Counted from the stretch's first letter, positions 40,869 to 50,411 are shown. The stretch: DNA of 64,000 nt from Extibacter muris (GCF_004345005.1 NZ_SMMX01000003.1:1-64000), one strand, 5' to 3'. Program-made: numbers and translations. The notes: generated by a model from the sequence alone, not told the origin.

Positions 40869-41792
40869 ATGTATATGGAGTATGTTATTGAAACAGAAAA
40901 CTTAACAAAACAGTACGGTTCCATAACTGTTGTTGATAATATCAATCTTCATGTGCCAAAAGGTAAAATCTATGGACTTCTTGGAAGAAATGGAGCTGGA
41001 AAAACAACAGCTATGAAAATGATGTTACAACTTGTTTATCCAACCGCAGGAGTAATCAGGCTCTTTGGTAGCAACTCAAAAGAATATGCACAAACTGCTT
41101 ATAAGCAAATTGGTTCCATCATAGAAACACCAGGCTTTTATGATAATTTGACAGGGCGGGAAAATCTACAAATTCTTGCAAAGTTGCGTGGTGGGCTTTC
41201 TGCGTCTAAGATAGAACAAGCTCTTGAAGCCGTTGGGTTAGAACATGAAAATCATAAAATATTTTCAGACTATTCATTAGGCATGAAACAGCGTCTTGGT
41301 ATTGCGGCGGCAATTATGCACGAGCCTAAACTTTTGATACTGGACGAACCGATAAATGGACTTGACCCTATTGGAATATCTGAAATTCGTTCATTCTTAT
41401 CTGAATTAAGTAAGAAGAAAGGAACTACTATTTTTATTTCAAGCCATGTTTTAAGTGAAATAGAACAAATCGCAGATATTATCGGTGTTATGCACAGGGG
41501 TGTTTTAGTAGAAGAAGTAAACATGACGGAACTTCATAAACGCAACAGAAAATGTATTAAATTTGAAGTATCAGACAGTAAAGCAGCAGAAAAGATTTTA
41601 CTTGATAGTTATGGACTTACCAAATATTCAAGACAAGAAAAATCAATTATGATTTTTGATTTTTCAATTCCTGTTGCAGAAATCAATAAGATATTTGTAA
41701 AAAGTGGATTGTCGGTAACGGGCATAGCCATAAGCGAGGAAAACTTAGAAGAATATTTTTCAAATTTGATTGGAGGTGGTGGAATTGCTTAA
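40869..41792 (+). CDS. bcrA: Bacitracin ABC transporter ATPase
   Basis: 307 residues (ATG 40869; ATG 40875 equally possible, AAAGGA at 40859-40864). Walker [10 protein letters not shown] (about 42-50), Q-loop, signature [11 protein letters not shown], Walker [14 protein letters not shown], and the switch His in [10 protein letters not shown]; the C-terminal 90 residues are the extension typical of BcrA-type ATPases. Works with the permease encoded downstream to remove bacitracin from the membrane. Part of bcrR-bcrA-bcrB-uppP. Confidence 0.9.
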   Translation: MYMEYVIETENLTKQYGSITVVDNINLHVPKGKIYGLLGRNGAGKTTAMKMMLQLVYPTAGVIRLFGSNSKEYAQTAYKQIGSIIETPGFYDNLTGRENLQILAKLRGGLSASKIEQALEAVGLEHENHKIFSDYSLGMKQRLGIAAAIMHEPKLLILDEPINGLDPIGISEIRSFLSELSKKKGTTIFISSHVLSEIEQIADIIGVMHRGVLVEEVNMTELHKRNRKCIKFEVSDSKAAEKILLDSYGLTKYSRQEKSIMIFDFSIPVAEINKIFVKSGLSVTGIAISEENLEEYFSNLIGGGGIA

Positions 41793-42534
41793 TCTTGTCC
41801 ATTGTGAACTGTTAAAGTTAAAACGGTCAAAAATGGTACTAATCAGTATATTAGGGGTTTTATCTACTCCATGTTTAATGTTTGCAGAGGCATTGCAAAA
41901 TCATTTCAGACACCCAGAACGCATAATTACTTTATCAGACATTTATAGCAATAGTTTGATGTATGTCATGCTATTAACCAATATGGTAATTTATGTAGCA
42001 ATTATCGCTTACCTGTTTAGTCGTGAATACTCGGAACATACGCTTAAAACTATATTGCCTATCCCAATTTCAAGAACAAGGCTATTGATTGTAAAATTTT
42101 TCACTTTATTTCTTTGGATTATCATGCTTACCGGGGTAACATGGATAGGTATTTTTATTTTATCAGGCATATACCATATTGCATTTCACTTAGAGGGATA
42201 TTGCCTTTTTACAGCAAGCGTGTGGCTGCTCAAATTTCTTTTTGGTGGTGTTTTAATGTTTGCGACTGTTTCTCCATTCGCTTATATTGCACAAAAAACA
42301 AAGGGATTTGTAGTGCCTATTATTATTGCTTCTGTTATCGTTATGGGAAGTGCTGCTCTTAGCAATCAAGATATGGGGGCATTGTACCCTTGGACAGCCA
42401 CATTTTTCATTGTCAACGAAAGAATACAAAACACAGGTTATCCTATGTTTTTATCCGTAGGGCTTATTACCTTTGTATCAGTAATGGGTTTTCTTCTAAC
42501 ATTTTTTCATTTCAAAAAGGAGGACTTAAAATAG
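41785..42534 (+). CDS. bcrB: Bacitracin ABC transporter permease
   Basis: 249 residues with six predicted helices (about 17-36, 57-80, 100-125, 140-165, 170-190 and 222-243), an ABC-2 type permease. TTG 41785 is preferred: GGAGGTGG lies a few bases upstream and the product then starts [16 protein letters not shown] as in BcrB. Its start overlaps bcrA by 8 bp and its stop overlaps uppP by one base, so translation of all three is coupled. Confidence 0.85.
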   Translation: MLNLVHCELLKLKRSKMVLISILGVLSTPCLMFAEALQNHFRHPERIITLSDIYSNSLMYVMLLTNMVIYVAIIAYLFSREYSEHTLKTILPIPISRTRLLIVKFFTLFLWIIMLTGVTWIGIFILSGIYHIAFHLEGYCLFTASVWLLKFLFGGVLMFATVSPFAYIAQKTKGFVVPIIIASVIVMGSAALSNQDMGALYPWTATFFIVNERIQNTGYPMFLSVGLITFVSVMGFLLTFFHFKKEDLK

Positions 42535-43361
42535 TGGAATTTGACTCTATAGAAATTCTCAAAGTGATTTTTCTTGGAATTGTTGAGGGTATTACAGAGT
42601 GGCTTCCTATTAGCAGCACCGGACATATGCTTCTTGTAGATGAATTTATCCACCTCAACATGAGTGCCGCATTTAAGGAAATGTTCTTTGTAGTGATACA
42701 GCTTGGTGCAATTTTAGCAGTAGTCGTTATGTTTTGGAAAAAGATGTTTCCATTTCAACTAAAAGATAAAATGCAGCCAGTAATAAAAAAGAACACCTTT
42801 ATTATTTGGCTGAAAGTAATTATTGCTTGTATTCCGGGGGCTGTCATAACTATTCTATTTGATGATTATATAGAAGCACATCTGCATACCCCAATGGTAA
42901 TCGCAGCAACACTTATCATTTACGGTTTAGCTTTTATTGTGATTGAAATATGGAATAGAAAGAATATTCCTATTACACCGAGTTTGGAAGATATAAGTTA
43001 TAGAACAGCTTTTTTAATCGGAATGTTTCAAGTGCTTTCCATTATTCCTGGCACTTCACGTTCAGGAGCCACGATTATAGGTGCGCTTTTATTGGGCGTA
43101 TCAAGAATTGCAGCAGCAGAATTTACATTTTTCCTTGCTGTTCCAGTGATGTTTGGTTTAAGTGCAATTAAAATACTGAAATTTGGAATATCGTTTACAA
43201 TCACAGAATTTCTTTTTTTGGTAATCGGCATGATAACTGCTTTTGTTGTATCTGTTTTAGTGATTAAATTTCTCATGGGATATATCAAAAAGCATGATTT
43301 CAAAATCTTTGGTTGGTATCGTATTGTACTTGGCATTTTGGTTATTTTATTGCTTGGGTAA
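42534..43361 (+). CDS. uppP: Undecaprenyl-diphosphatase (bcrD type)
   Basis: 275 residues, multi-pass. Both catalytic signatures of the BacA/UppP family are present: [17 protein letters not shown] (about 16-32) and [10 protein letters not shown] (about 173-182). It dephosphorylates undecaprenyl pyrophosphate, reducing the bacitracin target and speeding lipid carrier recycling. GTG start with AAAGGAGGA upstream. In known bcrABD operons the third gene has this role. Intact. Confidence 0.9.
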   Translation: MEFDSIEILKVIFLGIVEGITEWLPISSTGHMLLVDEFIHLNMSAAFKEMFFVVIQLGAILAVVVMFWKKMFPFQLKDKMQPVIKKNTFIIWLKVIIACIPGAVITILFDDYIEAHLHTPMVIAATLIIYGLAFIVIEIWNRKNIPITPSLEDISYRTAFLIGMFQVLSIIPGTSRSGATIIGALLLGVSRIAAAEFTFFLAVPVMFGLSAIKILKFGISFTITEFLFLVIGMITAFVVSVLVIKFLMGYIKKHDFKIFGWYRIVLGILVILLLG

Positions 43362-43462
43362 CTGTTTTGTATATAAATCAATTTCATAAATAATGTATCT
43401 GCCACGTGGCGGTAAAGAAAAAAAGCCGTCACGAAGCAGATGTATTTTCGCGTGCAAAAATC

Positions 43463-43496
43463 GCGGTGGCTTTGTTTGGAGCCGCCGCTTTTTTTT
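43463..43496 (+). terminator. Terminator after the bacitracin operon
   Basis: GCGGTGGCT pairs with GAGCCGCCGC (one bulge), followed by eight T residues. An earlier weaker hairpin (CGTGGCGG / GCCGTCACG) lies at about 43403-43437. Confidence 0.75.
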
Positions 43497-43841
43497 GATT
43501 TTAATAGGTTTGAATATTTTATAAAAGTGGTGGCGGTATCAAGGAGGTATCATCGTGTCCTTTTTTACTGTTCGCCCACCTAATTTCTAAAAAAAAGCCT
43601 ATCCCCTGCAACGGGGTATTCCGGGCATGAAGATGAACAATCACATCATCTAAATACTTTTTATGTTTCCCTTGCGCCTGTCTGCGTCTTGCAGACGGGC
43701 GCATTTTGTATTTTATCGAAAGTTTTTTTGAGAAACTCCGCAAATTCTCCGACTATTCGGGGGTACGCGGTTTTGAGGGTTTACGAAAGGGGACATTTCA
43801 AAACTCCACCGCTTTCGCGGGAAGCGAAAGGAGGTGAGAAC

Positions 43842-44102
43842 ATGAACGAGCCTATGACTGCACATATTAAATCAGAACAGGACGAACGCGGTTTGTTACC
43901 TTACCCGGTAATCATAGCCGCAACAAAGGGCGACCCGGAAGCTATGAATATTGTCGTACAGCATTACGAAAGTTACATAGCGTTCCTGTCTATGCGAAAG
44001 CTGCGCGACGAGCGCGGGAATATCTATTATGGCATAGATGAGGATATACGCGACCGATTACGTTCGCGTCTTATGCGGGCTGTCCTGTCATTCAAAGTTT
44101 GA
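43842..44102 (+). CDS. Sigma-like HTH_16 protein (Tn916 Orf7/Orf8 position)
   Basis: 86 residues from ATG 43842 with GAAAGGAGGTGAG upstream. PVIIAATKGDPEAMNIVVQHY, then YESYIAFLSMRKLRDERGN and IDEDIRDRLRSRLMRAVLSF: the helix-turn-helix domain of conjugative-transposon sigma-like regulators, with no region 4. Paralogue of the protein at 37978. The same order, regulator then xis then int, is found in Tn916. Between 43500 and 43842 is only a very short frame (GTG 43554, 11 codons) behind AAGGAGG. Confidence 0.75.
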   Translation: MNEPMTAHIKSEQDERGLLPYPVIIAATKGDPEAMNIVVQHYESYIAFLSMRKLRDERGNIYYGIDEDIRDRLRSRLMRAVLSFKV

Positions 44103-44514
44103 GATAGCAGACAAGCAGCGTTCCCCTTTCCGCTGTTTATTCTATCTTGACCTTTTCTGCTCTTTGAAAAAGAAAGCGGCGCAAGAGAACGGCGACGCAG
44201 TATAGGGCAAATCGGATACGTTCCTTTTGTGCCGAGCCATACGGCGGGTGCGTCATGACTTCCCTTTCGGGAACGAGCGAACGACACCACACCGCAAAGC
44301 AAGTTAGCAGCTTGCGGGCGACGACACACAAGAGGGATAATGATACTCCCTTACAGCCACAGTCCGAGCGTTAGAAGCGTCGCAGGCAATGGGTAGGGCT
44401 GCGTGAGAACCACGCAGGAGTGAAATTCTCGTGGAGCTATGCTAATAGCCGTTCGATTAAAGCCCCTTTTATTCAAAAACAGACCTTTGAGCCATTTTGA
44501 AAGGGGGTATTCCT
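44103..44514 (+). other. Non-coding, hairpin-rich segment before xis
   Basis: 412 nt without a credible gene. It holds CTGCGTG/CACGCAG around 44400-44420, GCAAG...CTTGC around 44299-44315 and other small stems, and it is moderately GC-rich like flanking element genes. It might be a regulatory or structural RNA of the element, or part of the excision region. No known RNA family is recognised. Confidence 0.4.
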
Positions 44515-44751
44515 ATGGCTAAAAAGGAAACTACAAACCATGCCGCCCCTGTTTTACCTATGCTGAAAACGGTAGAGCAAATGAGCAAGGTTAGCGGTAT
44601 TGGAGAAAATAAATTACGCGAGCTTATGGATAACGGCGAACTGGAATACGTTCAAAACGGAAACCGCCGCTTGATTGCCGATACCGCTATATGGGATTGG
44701 TACGAGCGAGTAAAAACCGCCGTAAAGCCCCCGGCAGAGCAAGGGGGTTAA
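44515..44751 (+). CDS. xis: Excisionase
   Basis: 78 residues; ATG 44515 with GAAAGGGGG upstream (an in-frame ATG at 44497 has none). Winged-helix excisionase pattern: MLKTVEQMSKVSGIGENKLR, ELMDNGELEYVQNGNRRL, then AIWDWYERV. Directs the integrase toward excision. Ends 3 bp before int. Intact, although the integrase appears impaired. Confidence 0.85.
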   Translation: MAKKETTNHAAPVLPMLKTVEQMSKVSGIGENKLRELMDNGELEYVQNGNRRLIADTAIWDWYERVKTAVKPPAEQGG

Positions 44752-44754
44752 GTT

Positions 44755-46059
44755 ATGGCAATCTCAACAAGACAAGTGAAAAACAAACGCGACAGCAACG
44801 GCGTACTGACCGGGCGACCAGGCACAGTCTACGATGTGAACATAAAGTACACCGCCCCGGACGGAAAAAAGAAGTCGTATGCGAAAAAGGGCTTTGCCAC
44901 CAAAAAGGAAGCTGCACAGCATGAAGCGGAAATGAAAACAAAGCTCCAAAATCCGGGGCAAGTTGCTTCTATCACTTCACAGAGGAAACAGACCGTCGCT
45001 GCCTATCTCAATGACTGGGTGGAAAGCTATGCAAGAGTGAACTTGCGCCCCTCTACTTATGACGGGTACAAAAAGACTATTGCTAACTATATCAATCCCT
45101 ATATCGGCGGCGTTGCCCTCAATCAGCTTACCCCTGCTATGGTAGACAAGATGTTTCAGCAGATTATCGACAAGGGCTTAAAACCGTCCACCGCAGCCGG
45201 GGCAAAACGTGTTTTGAGTGTGGCGTTGAGCCATGCCCGCAAATACCGCTATATCGAAACCAACGCGGCAAAAGATACCCTTACGAAGTTTGGGAAAGGC
45301 GACAAGACCCCCGACCCTTACACGCCGGAACAAGTGAAAGCCCTAATGCAGCGTGTCGAGGGTACTGTTTGGGAAATGCCCGTTATCTTGGGCGGGCTTT
45401 ACGGTATGAGCCGTTCTGAAATCTTAGGCTTGCGTTGGCGCAATGTAGATTTGGAAAACAACACCTTTGACGTTACCGAGCAGCTACCTTTCAAGGTACC
45501 GCCGAAAACAAAAGTCATTGAAGAAATGGCACCGCCAAAATCCAACGGCAGAAAGCTACCCATTACAGAGCTTGCCCGCCCGTTCTTCCTCAAACAGCTT
45601 GCCATGCAGGAAGCACAGAAAGAACAGGCGGCAAAAGACGGAAAGCCCTACTATGACAATGACCTTGTTGTAGCGAAACCGGACGGCGCACCTATCGCCG
45701 CGTCGTGGGTGTCCTCTCAATTCGGAAAGCTGCTTGAAGATTTGGATATGCCGCACATTCGTTTTCACGATTTACGCCATACGGCAGCGACCAATATGCA
45801 CCAACTGACAGGCGACTTCTATACGGTTGGCGAAGTCTTGGGACATACGCTTGCAGGTATCGGCGCGTCGCTTGGGCTTTCCATGAACTTTGAAGCTGTT
45901 ACCGCCCGTTATGTAGATGTGCGGCTTGAACGGAAAAAAGAAGTTTTGGACGCTTACCATAGCGCGGTGGAAAAAGCCGCCCCGGAAAAACCAAAGGAAG
46001 CCGAGCCGAAAAAAGAAAACAGGGCAGCAAAGAAAAAACGCGGCGAAATAGACCTTTAA
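44755..46059 (+). CDS. int: Tn916-type tyrosine integrase with altered first catalytic Arg
   Basis: 434 residues. N-terminal AP2-like arm-binding domain (about 1-75), core-binding domain (about 80-165), catalytic domain with HDLRHTAAT (His-x-x-Arg), GEVLGHT and the nucleophile Tyr in TARYVDV. The first catalytic Arg normally lies in G-x-R-x-S-E; here the sequence is YGMSRSEILGL with Ser219 at that place (codon AGC, 45409-45411) and Arg next to it. One base (AGC for CGC) would restore Arg-Arg. Catalysis is therefore doubtful. A Lys/Glu-rich tail ends the protein. Confidence 0.85.
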   Translation: MAISTRQVKNKRDSNGVLTGRPGTVYDVNIKYTAPDGKKKSYAKKGFATKKEAAQHEAEMKTKLQNPGQVASITSQRKQTVAAYLNDWVESYARVNLRPSTYDGYKKTIANYINPYIGGVALNQLTPAMVDKMFQQIIDKGLKPSTAAGAKRVLSVALSHARKYRYIETNAAKDTLTKFGKGDKTPDPYTPEQVKALMQRVEGTVWEMPVILGGLYGMSRSEILGLRWRNVDLENNTFDVTEQLPFKVPPKTKVIEEMAPPKSNGRKLPITELARPFFLKQLAMQEAQKEQAAKDGKPYYDNDLVVAKPDGAPIAASWVSSQFGKLLEDLDMPHIRFHDLRHTAATNMHQLTGDFYTVGEVLGHTLAGIGASLGLSMNFEAVTARYVDVRLERKKEVLDAYHSAVEKAAPEKPKEAEPKKENRAAKKKRGEIDL

Positions 46060-46158
46060 CCGCTGTATCTCTTTACTGCTCTTTACAGCCTTTTATATGC
46101 CCGCGTGGAATTTGGGCACCATTTACGGAAAAAGCACCATGAAAACAGAGGGTAAAAG

Positions 46159-46211
46159 AAACGCCGATAACTCACAAAAACGTAGTGTTCATGCGGGTTT
46201 TCGGCGTTTTC
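46159..46211 (+). terminator. Terminator after the integrase gene
   Basis: AAACGCCGATAAC (from 46159) pairs with GGTTTTCGGCGTTT-type bases to about 46210, followed by T residues. The element's right attachment site should lie near here, but no repeat of the left end can be identified because that end is lost. Confidence 0.65.
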
Positions 46212-46240
46212 CTATCCCTTGACGGGCTTCTATTCATCTT

Positions 46241-47155
46241 GTGCGAGAGAGAAAAATTCTACTATTTTTTATTCTATATAAATATTCTGCGTGGCTGGCT
46301 TCACATGATGTGGTAATCGTAATCCTGATATTCCTATTTGCTTTGGCCGTAGGCTGCATACTTGTGTTCCCAATCGCTTTGACTGCGGTGTTTTTCATAG
46401 AAGGGATAAAGGTCGCCAGGCATGAAGGAATGAAACCATCCAACTTATTGTCGTTGCTGTTCTCTGTCTTGCTATTTGTGTATTTGGCCGTCTGGCCAAT
46501 GATTGGAAACCTGAACAAGAATACAGTAGGAATAATTATTTATATAATTATTGGTTTCTCAGCAGTGTATTTATTATCCTTAATGGCCATATATTCACTC
46601 TCTGCTGTCCTAAATCTTGTTCACTTCAAAAAGAAAAGGAATGCAGATTATATTGTTGTTCTGGGATGTGGAGTGATTGGAAAGCGGGTCACACCGCTGC
46701 TTGCAGCCCGAATTGAAAGAGGAATGGAGTTGCTGAAGTGGAATCCAAACGCGATACTAATTATGTCCGGCGGACAAGGCCCTGGTGAAGCCATTCCAGA
46801 AAGCGAGGCTATGGCTGCGTATGCGGTAGATAAAGGCGTGGATCCAGATAGGATTATAAAGGAACAGGAATCAGTATCAACGAAAGAAAACCTGTTGTTT
46901 TCAAGGAAGCTGATGGAGAAAAAAAGCCCTAAAATTATCATCGTTACAACGGCGTATCATGTGTTCAGAGCATTGATTCTGGCAAAGCAGCAGGGAATAA
47001 AATGTGTGGGTTTCGGGGCAAAGACAAAATGGTATTTTACGTTGAATGCGTTAATCCGTGAATTTATTGGGTATTTGAGTTTAGCACGGAAGCGACACGC
47101 TCTTGTGATTGGTATAGTGTCAGTGCTCGTTATAATGGTCAAAGGTATTGGATGA
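46241..47155 (+). CDS. YdcF/SanA-like DUF218 membrane protein
   Basis: 304 residues. Four helices (about 22-55, 68-90, 93-115 and the C-terminal 285-302) around a cytoplasmic/extracytoplasmic DUF218 domain: YIVVLGCGVIGKRVTPLLAAR, ILIMSGGQGPGEAIPESEAM, KENLLFSRKLM and VTTAYHVFRALILAKQQG. Family members affect envelope integrity (SanA, ElyC). GTG 46241 is the first possible start and lacks a clear ribosome site, so the natural N-terminus may have been removed by integration of the element ending at about 46230. Confidence 0.75.
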   Translation: MRERKILLFFILYKYSAWLASHDVVIVILIFLFALAVGCILVFPIALTAVFFIEGIKVARHEGMKPSNLLSLLFSVLLFVYLAVWPMIGNLNKNTVGIIIYIIIGFSAVYLLSLMAIYSLSAVLNLVHFKKKRNADYIVVLGCGVIGKRVTPLLAARIERGMELLKWNPNAILIMSGGQGPGEAIPESEAMAAYAVDKGVDPDRIIKEQESVSTKENLLFSRKLMEKKSPKIIIVTTAYHVFRALILAKQQGIKCVGFGAKTKWYFTLNALIREFIGYLSLARKRHALVIGIVSVLVIMVKGIG

Positions 47156-47201
47156 TTAAGAGCGGGGATAAGGCTGCGGTTACATGTATCCCGGATATTC
47201 T

Positions 47202-47219
47202 ATTCCTACAAAATTGTAG
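47202..47219 (+). promoter_or_regulatory. 18-nt operator-like sequence, copy 1
   Basis: ATTCCTACAAAATTGTAG with the near-palindrome CCTACAAAATTGTAGA. Identical to 50394-50411. Lies upstream of the prenyl-synthase remnant and is followed by TTTCAGTAA and TGCAGTAAGG half-sites; a likely target of the response regulator encoded at 48679. Confidence 0.65.
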
Positions 47220-47264
47220 ACTTTCAGTAATATTGCAGTAAGGTAACTATGGCATACTTTCTGT

Positions 47265-47801
47265 ATGAAAATATGGGAAAGAGGCGCTTATGAACTGCAA
47301 ACACAGAAAAAATTGATATTGCTGGATGAGGAGGAAGCCTGTGAAGCCGGTGCATATGAAGGAAAATGTAGTGATAATGAGATATCAGCAATCAAACGAT
47401 ATGCTGAAAACTTTGGCCTGATTTTTCAATTGAGAGACGACTTGATGGATTTTCTGCCTACAGGAGATTTGCCAGGGAAGATAGTACATAATGATTTTTG
47501 GAACGGATATTATACGCTTCCGGCTATCCATACATTTTCTGATTGCAGGTATGGAGCCGAATTAAGACAAATTGCAATGGATATCAAAAATGGTCTGTAT
47601 AGTGAGTTGGCAGACGATCGTATAGCAGAACTCATCAGTGCTTCAAATGGCTTCCAGTATACTTTGAGAATGATGGATGAATACGCGAAAGAAGCCAAGG
47701 AGGGACTGGATGTGTTTAAAGATTCTACTGCCAGGCAAAAACTATTGGAACTGGTTGAAACGGTTCGACTGAATGCCCATAAAATCGTATCGGATTATTG
47801 A
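47265..47801 (+). pseudogene. Polyprenyl synthetase, C-terminal half
   Basis: About 165 residues of an isoprenoid diphosphate synthase: EACEAGAYEGKCSDNEI, YAENFGLIFQLRDDLMDFLP (the second Asp-rich motif) and the C-terminal helices. The N-terminal half, including the first DDxxD, is missing; the first 20 residues (MKIWERGAYELQTQKK) are unrelated. ATG 47265 directly follows the operator region, as if a deletion joined promoter and gene tail. Catalysis is impossible without the first motif. Confidence 0.7.
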
Positions 47802-47884
47802 TCTGATTTTCCCTTAGACATTATAGGAATGAAAGGACAGCGAAAAAGCTTCGTAGCGAATTAACAAATCAAGGAGGACCCGTT

Positions 47885-48448
47885 ATGTTGCGCAAATTAA
47901 TTTCTGCATTGCTACTTCTGGTGATAGTGATGACATGCCTTACGGGATGCGGTACGGATTTAATCCGTGGAATCATTAAGGAGTATGAAGATAATAAAGA
48001 TGGTATTATAAGTGAGTTCCGTGAACTGAAGGATGGTACGCTCAATGAATTCAATGACTGGATAGATTCGATAACTCAATACACACTTACCGAGGATAAA
48101 AAATTAAAAGGTGAGCGGGAACCCGGTATGGATGATTATGTTGGAAGTTATGAAGCTGAGTACATCCGGTTTAACGGAGAAGAATATATTTTCGGTGGCA
48201 CTTTGCCGGATCGTAAGAACGGCAGTGCACTGAAGGTGACTTATTCACTAAATATTGAATCCGGTAAGGCTGCTCTTTATTGGCTCGAAAGTGCAGATGG
48301 GCACATTCTTTTAGGAGATAAAGAGCAGCATATGATTGCGGAAGTAACTGCTGAGGATGTTTATAGATTTACTTTTGATGCCGGATATAACTTTATTGTT
48401 CTCAAAGGCGATGATTTTACTGGGAGTTTATCACTTGTAGTTGAATGA
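47885..48448 (+). CDS. Lipoprotein of unknown function
   Basis: 187 residues. Lipobox LTGC at about 19-22 after a hydrophobic signal, then an acidic helical part and a beta-rich domain (YVGSYEAEYIRFNGEEYIFG; YSLNIESGKAALYWLES). Probably anchored outside the membrane. AAGGAGG precedes ATG. Its position just ahead of a two-component system and peptide-type ABC exporter suggests a role in the same envelope-stress response; unproven. Confidence 0.75.
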   Translation: MLRKLISALLLLVIVMTCLTGCGTDLIRGIIKEYEDNKDGIISEFRELKDGTLNEFNDWIDSITQYTLTEDKKLKGEREPGMDDYVGSYEAEYIRFNGEEYIFGGTLPDRKNGSALKVTYSLNIESGKAALYWLESADGHILLGDKEQHMIAEVTAEDVYRFTFDAGYNFIVLKGDDFTGSLSLVVE

Positions 48449-48485
48449 TAAGTCACGGATCTCGTTATATACATAAGGAACGAAT

Positions 48486-48534
48486 AGAGTTGGTAGCAGG
48501 CATCTGGTAACAGGTGAGTCTATCAACTCTTTTG
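48486..48534 (+). terminator. Hairpin terminator after the lipoprotein gene
   Basis: AGAGTTGGTAG (48486-48496) with CTATCAACTCT (48520-48530), one mismatch, followed by TTTT. Confidence 0.65.
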
Positions 48535-48678
48535 TGCTGTTGAGGATAAAGTTGTGGTAATATGCCATTATGGGTAAAATAAGTTGTGACATACTGTTGC
48601 CCGATAAGTGCATTGGTAATAGGACATAGAGCTGGTTTTAATGAAATTTAGAGTCTATAAGAAGGATGGTAAAAATGA

Positions 48679-49365
48679 ATGAAACGAATATTTTTAGTTG
48701 AGGATGACCTGAGTTTAATCAATGGATTGTCCTTTGCCATAAAAAAGCAGGGGTATATGCTGGATGTTGCCCGAACTTTCCGTGAGGCAGATCAGATATG
48801 GGCAGAAGGGAAATATGATCTGGTGGTTTTGGATGTGTCATTGCCGGATGGCTCCGGATTTGATATATGCAGAAAAATACGCCAGACATCAAAAGTACCG
48901 ATTATGTTCCTGACTGCGGCCGATGAGGAAACGGATGTAATCATGGGGCTCGATATAGGCGGCGATGACTATATCACGAAGCCATTCAAACTGGCGATTT
49001 TTATGTCGCGGGTCAATGCCCTGCTTCGGAGGAGTGATAATTTCAGTGAGACAGATGCCGAACTGAATTCCAATGGAATTTCGGTTCATCTCCTGAAGAG
49101 CGAGGTCTATAAGAATAACCAGCAGATTGAACTGACAGCCAGTGAATATAAGTTGCTGTGTTTGTTTATGGAGAATCCAGACAGGGTACTCTCGCAGGAG
49201 CAGATTTTAAACAGGCTGTGGGATTGTGATGAAAACTATATTGATAACAATTCTCTTTCCGTTTATATACGTAGACTGCGGAAGAAGATTGAAGACGATC
49301 CTGGGAACCCAACCCGTATTATAACGGTCAGGCGTTTGGGCTATAAATGGAACACGGATTGTTGA
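48679..49365 (+). CDS. OmpR-family response regulator
   Basis: 228 residues. Receiver: LVEDD pocket, phosphoacceptor Asp52 in VVLDVSLPDGSG, FLTAADEE and ITKPF. Winged helix about 130-226 (LTASEYKLLCLFMENPDRVL to ITVRRLGYKWN). Overlaps the downstream kinase region (kinase ATG 49374 is 9 bp past the stop). It probably regulates the ABC exporter at 50523 and genes bearing the CCTACAAAATTGTAG site. Confidence 0.9.
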   Translation: MKRIFLVEDDLSLINGLSFAIKKQGYMLDVARTFREADQIWAEGKYDLVVLDVSLPDGSGFDICRKIRQTSKVPIMFLTAADEETDVIMGLDIGGDDYITKPFKLAIFMSRVNALLRRSDNFSETDAELNSNGISVHLLKSEVYKNNQQIELTASEYKLLCLFMENPDRVLSQEQILNRLWDCDENYIDNNSLSVYIRRLRKKIEDDPGNPTRIITVRRLGYKWNTDC

Positions 49366-49373
49366 GGTGCCAA

Positions 49374-50411
49374 ATGAGGATATTTGCAAATCAAAAAATC
49401 AAAGCCTTATTTTATAAAATTCTGATATGTATGCTGGCTCTTACCTTGTTATCTGTGGCCTTCCTGGTTCTGAAACCGGAAAATGCAGCCCTTTATATAT
49501 TGCTATCTTCTCTGGGCATGGGAATTATTATATTGGCTGTCTGCTATGGATATTTCAAAAAGCAGAACGAAATCATGGAAAATGCCGTGGAGCAAATTAC
49601 GGAGTATATCACCGGCAGCCGTGAGACTCGGATTGCATGTGATGAAGAAGGAGAATTGTACAGACTGTTCCATGAGGTGAATTCTCTGGCGGCCATCTTG
49701 AATGCGAGTGCAGAAAACGAGAGAAAATCAAAGCTCTTTTTGAAAAATACCATATCGGATATCTCTCATCAATTGAAAACGCCCCTTGCGGCGTTAAATA
49801 TTTATAATGGGCTCTTAAAGGAAGAGGTGGCAGAGCTGCCAGAGCATCGAGAACTCATACTGCTGTCTGAGAAGGAACTTGACCGGATTGAAATGCTGGT
49901 GCAGAATTTGCTAAAGATTACGAAGCTGGACGCTGGCTCCATTGTGTTTGAGAAGGCTTTTGAAAATGTGGCGGATATGATGGGAGAGGTGGAGCTGCAT
50001 TTTGCATACCGTGCGAAGCAGGAAGAAAAGGAACTGGTTTTGTCAGGGGAAGAACAAATCTTATTGCTTTGTGACCGCGACTGGATGATAGAGGCGGTAG
50101 AAAATATTGTAAAGAACGCCTTTGACCATACAGGCAGCGGGGATTTCATCCGAATCGAGTGGAAGCAGTCTGTATCCATGATTCAGATTGTTATAAAAGA
50201 CAACGGAAGCGGAATCCACCAGGAGGATCTGCATCATATCTTTAAGCGGTTTTACCGGAGCCGGTTTTCCAAAGACAAGCAGGGAGTAGGCCTTGGGCTT
50301 CCGCTTACAAAAATGATCGTTGAGGCACATAAAGGGACAATAGAAGTACACAGCGAATTGGGAATGGGTACTACATTTGTCCTGAACTTCTTAATTCCTA
50401 CAAAATTGTAG
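49374..50411 (+). CDS. Sensor histidine kinase
   Basis: 345 residues from ATG 49374 (GAGGTG upstream). Two close helices (about 14-32 and 38-58) with almost no extracytoplasmic loop, as in kinases that sense through a partner ABC transporter. HisKA with HQLKTPLAALN, then HATPase N, G1 (DNGSGI), F and G2 (GVGLGLPL) boxes. The stop codon lies inside the second copy of the 18-nt operator-like sequence. Intact. Confidence 0.9.
   Translation: MRIFANQKIKALFYKILICMLALTLLSVAFLVLKPENAALYILLSSLGMGIIILAVCYGYFKKQNEIMENAVEQITEYITGSRETRIACDEEGELYRLFHEVNSLAAILNASAENERKSKLFLKNTISDISHQLKTPLAALNIYNGLLKEEVAELPEHRELILLSEKELDRIEMLVQNLLKITKLDAGSIVFEKAFENVADMMGEVELHFAYRAKQEEKELVLSGEEQILLLCDRDWMIEAVENIVKNAFDHTGSGDFIRIEWKQSVSMIQIVIKDNGSGIHQEDLHHIFKRFYRSRFSKDKQGVGLGLPLTKMIVEAHKGTIEVHSELGMGTTFVLNFLIPTKL
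50394..50411 (+). promoter_or_regulatory. 18-nt operator-like sequence, copy 2
   Basis: ATTCCTACAAAATTGTAG, identical to 47202-47219, followed by GCTTACTGTAAG. It overlaps the last codons of the kinase and lies about 110 bp before the ABC exporter, where its promoter is expected. Confidence 0.7.
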
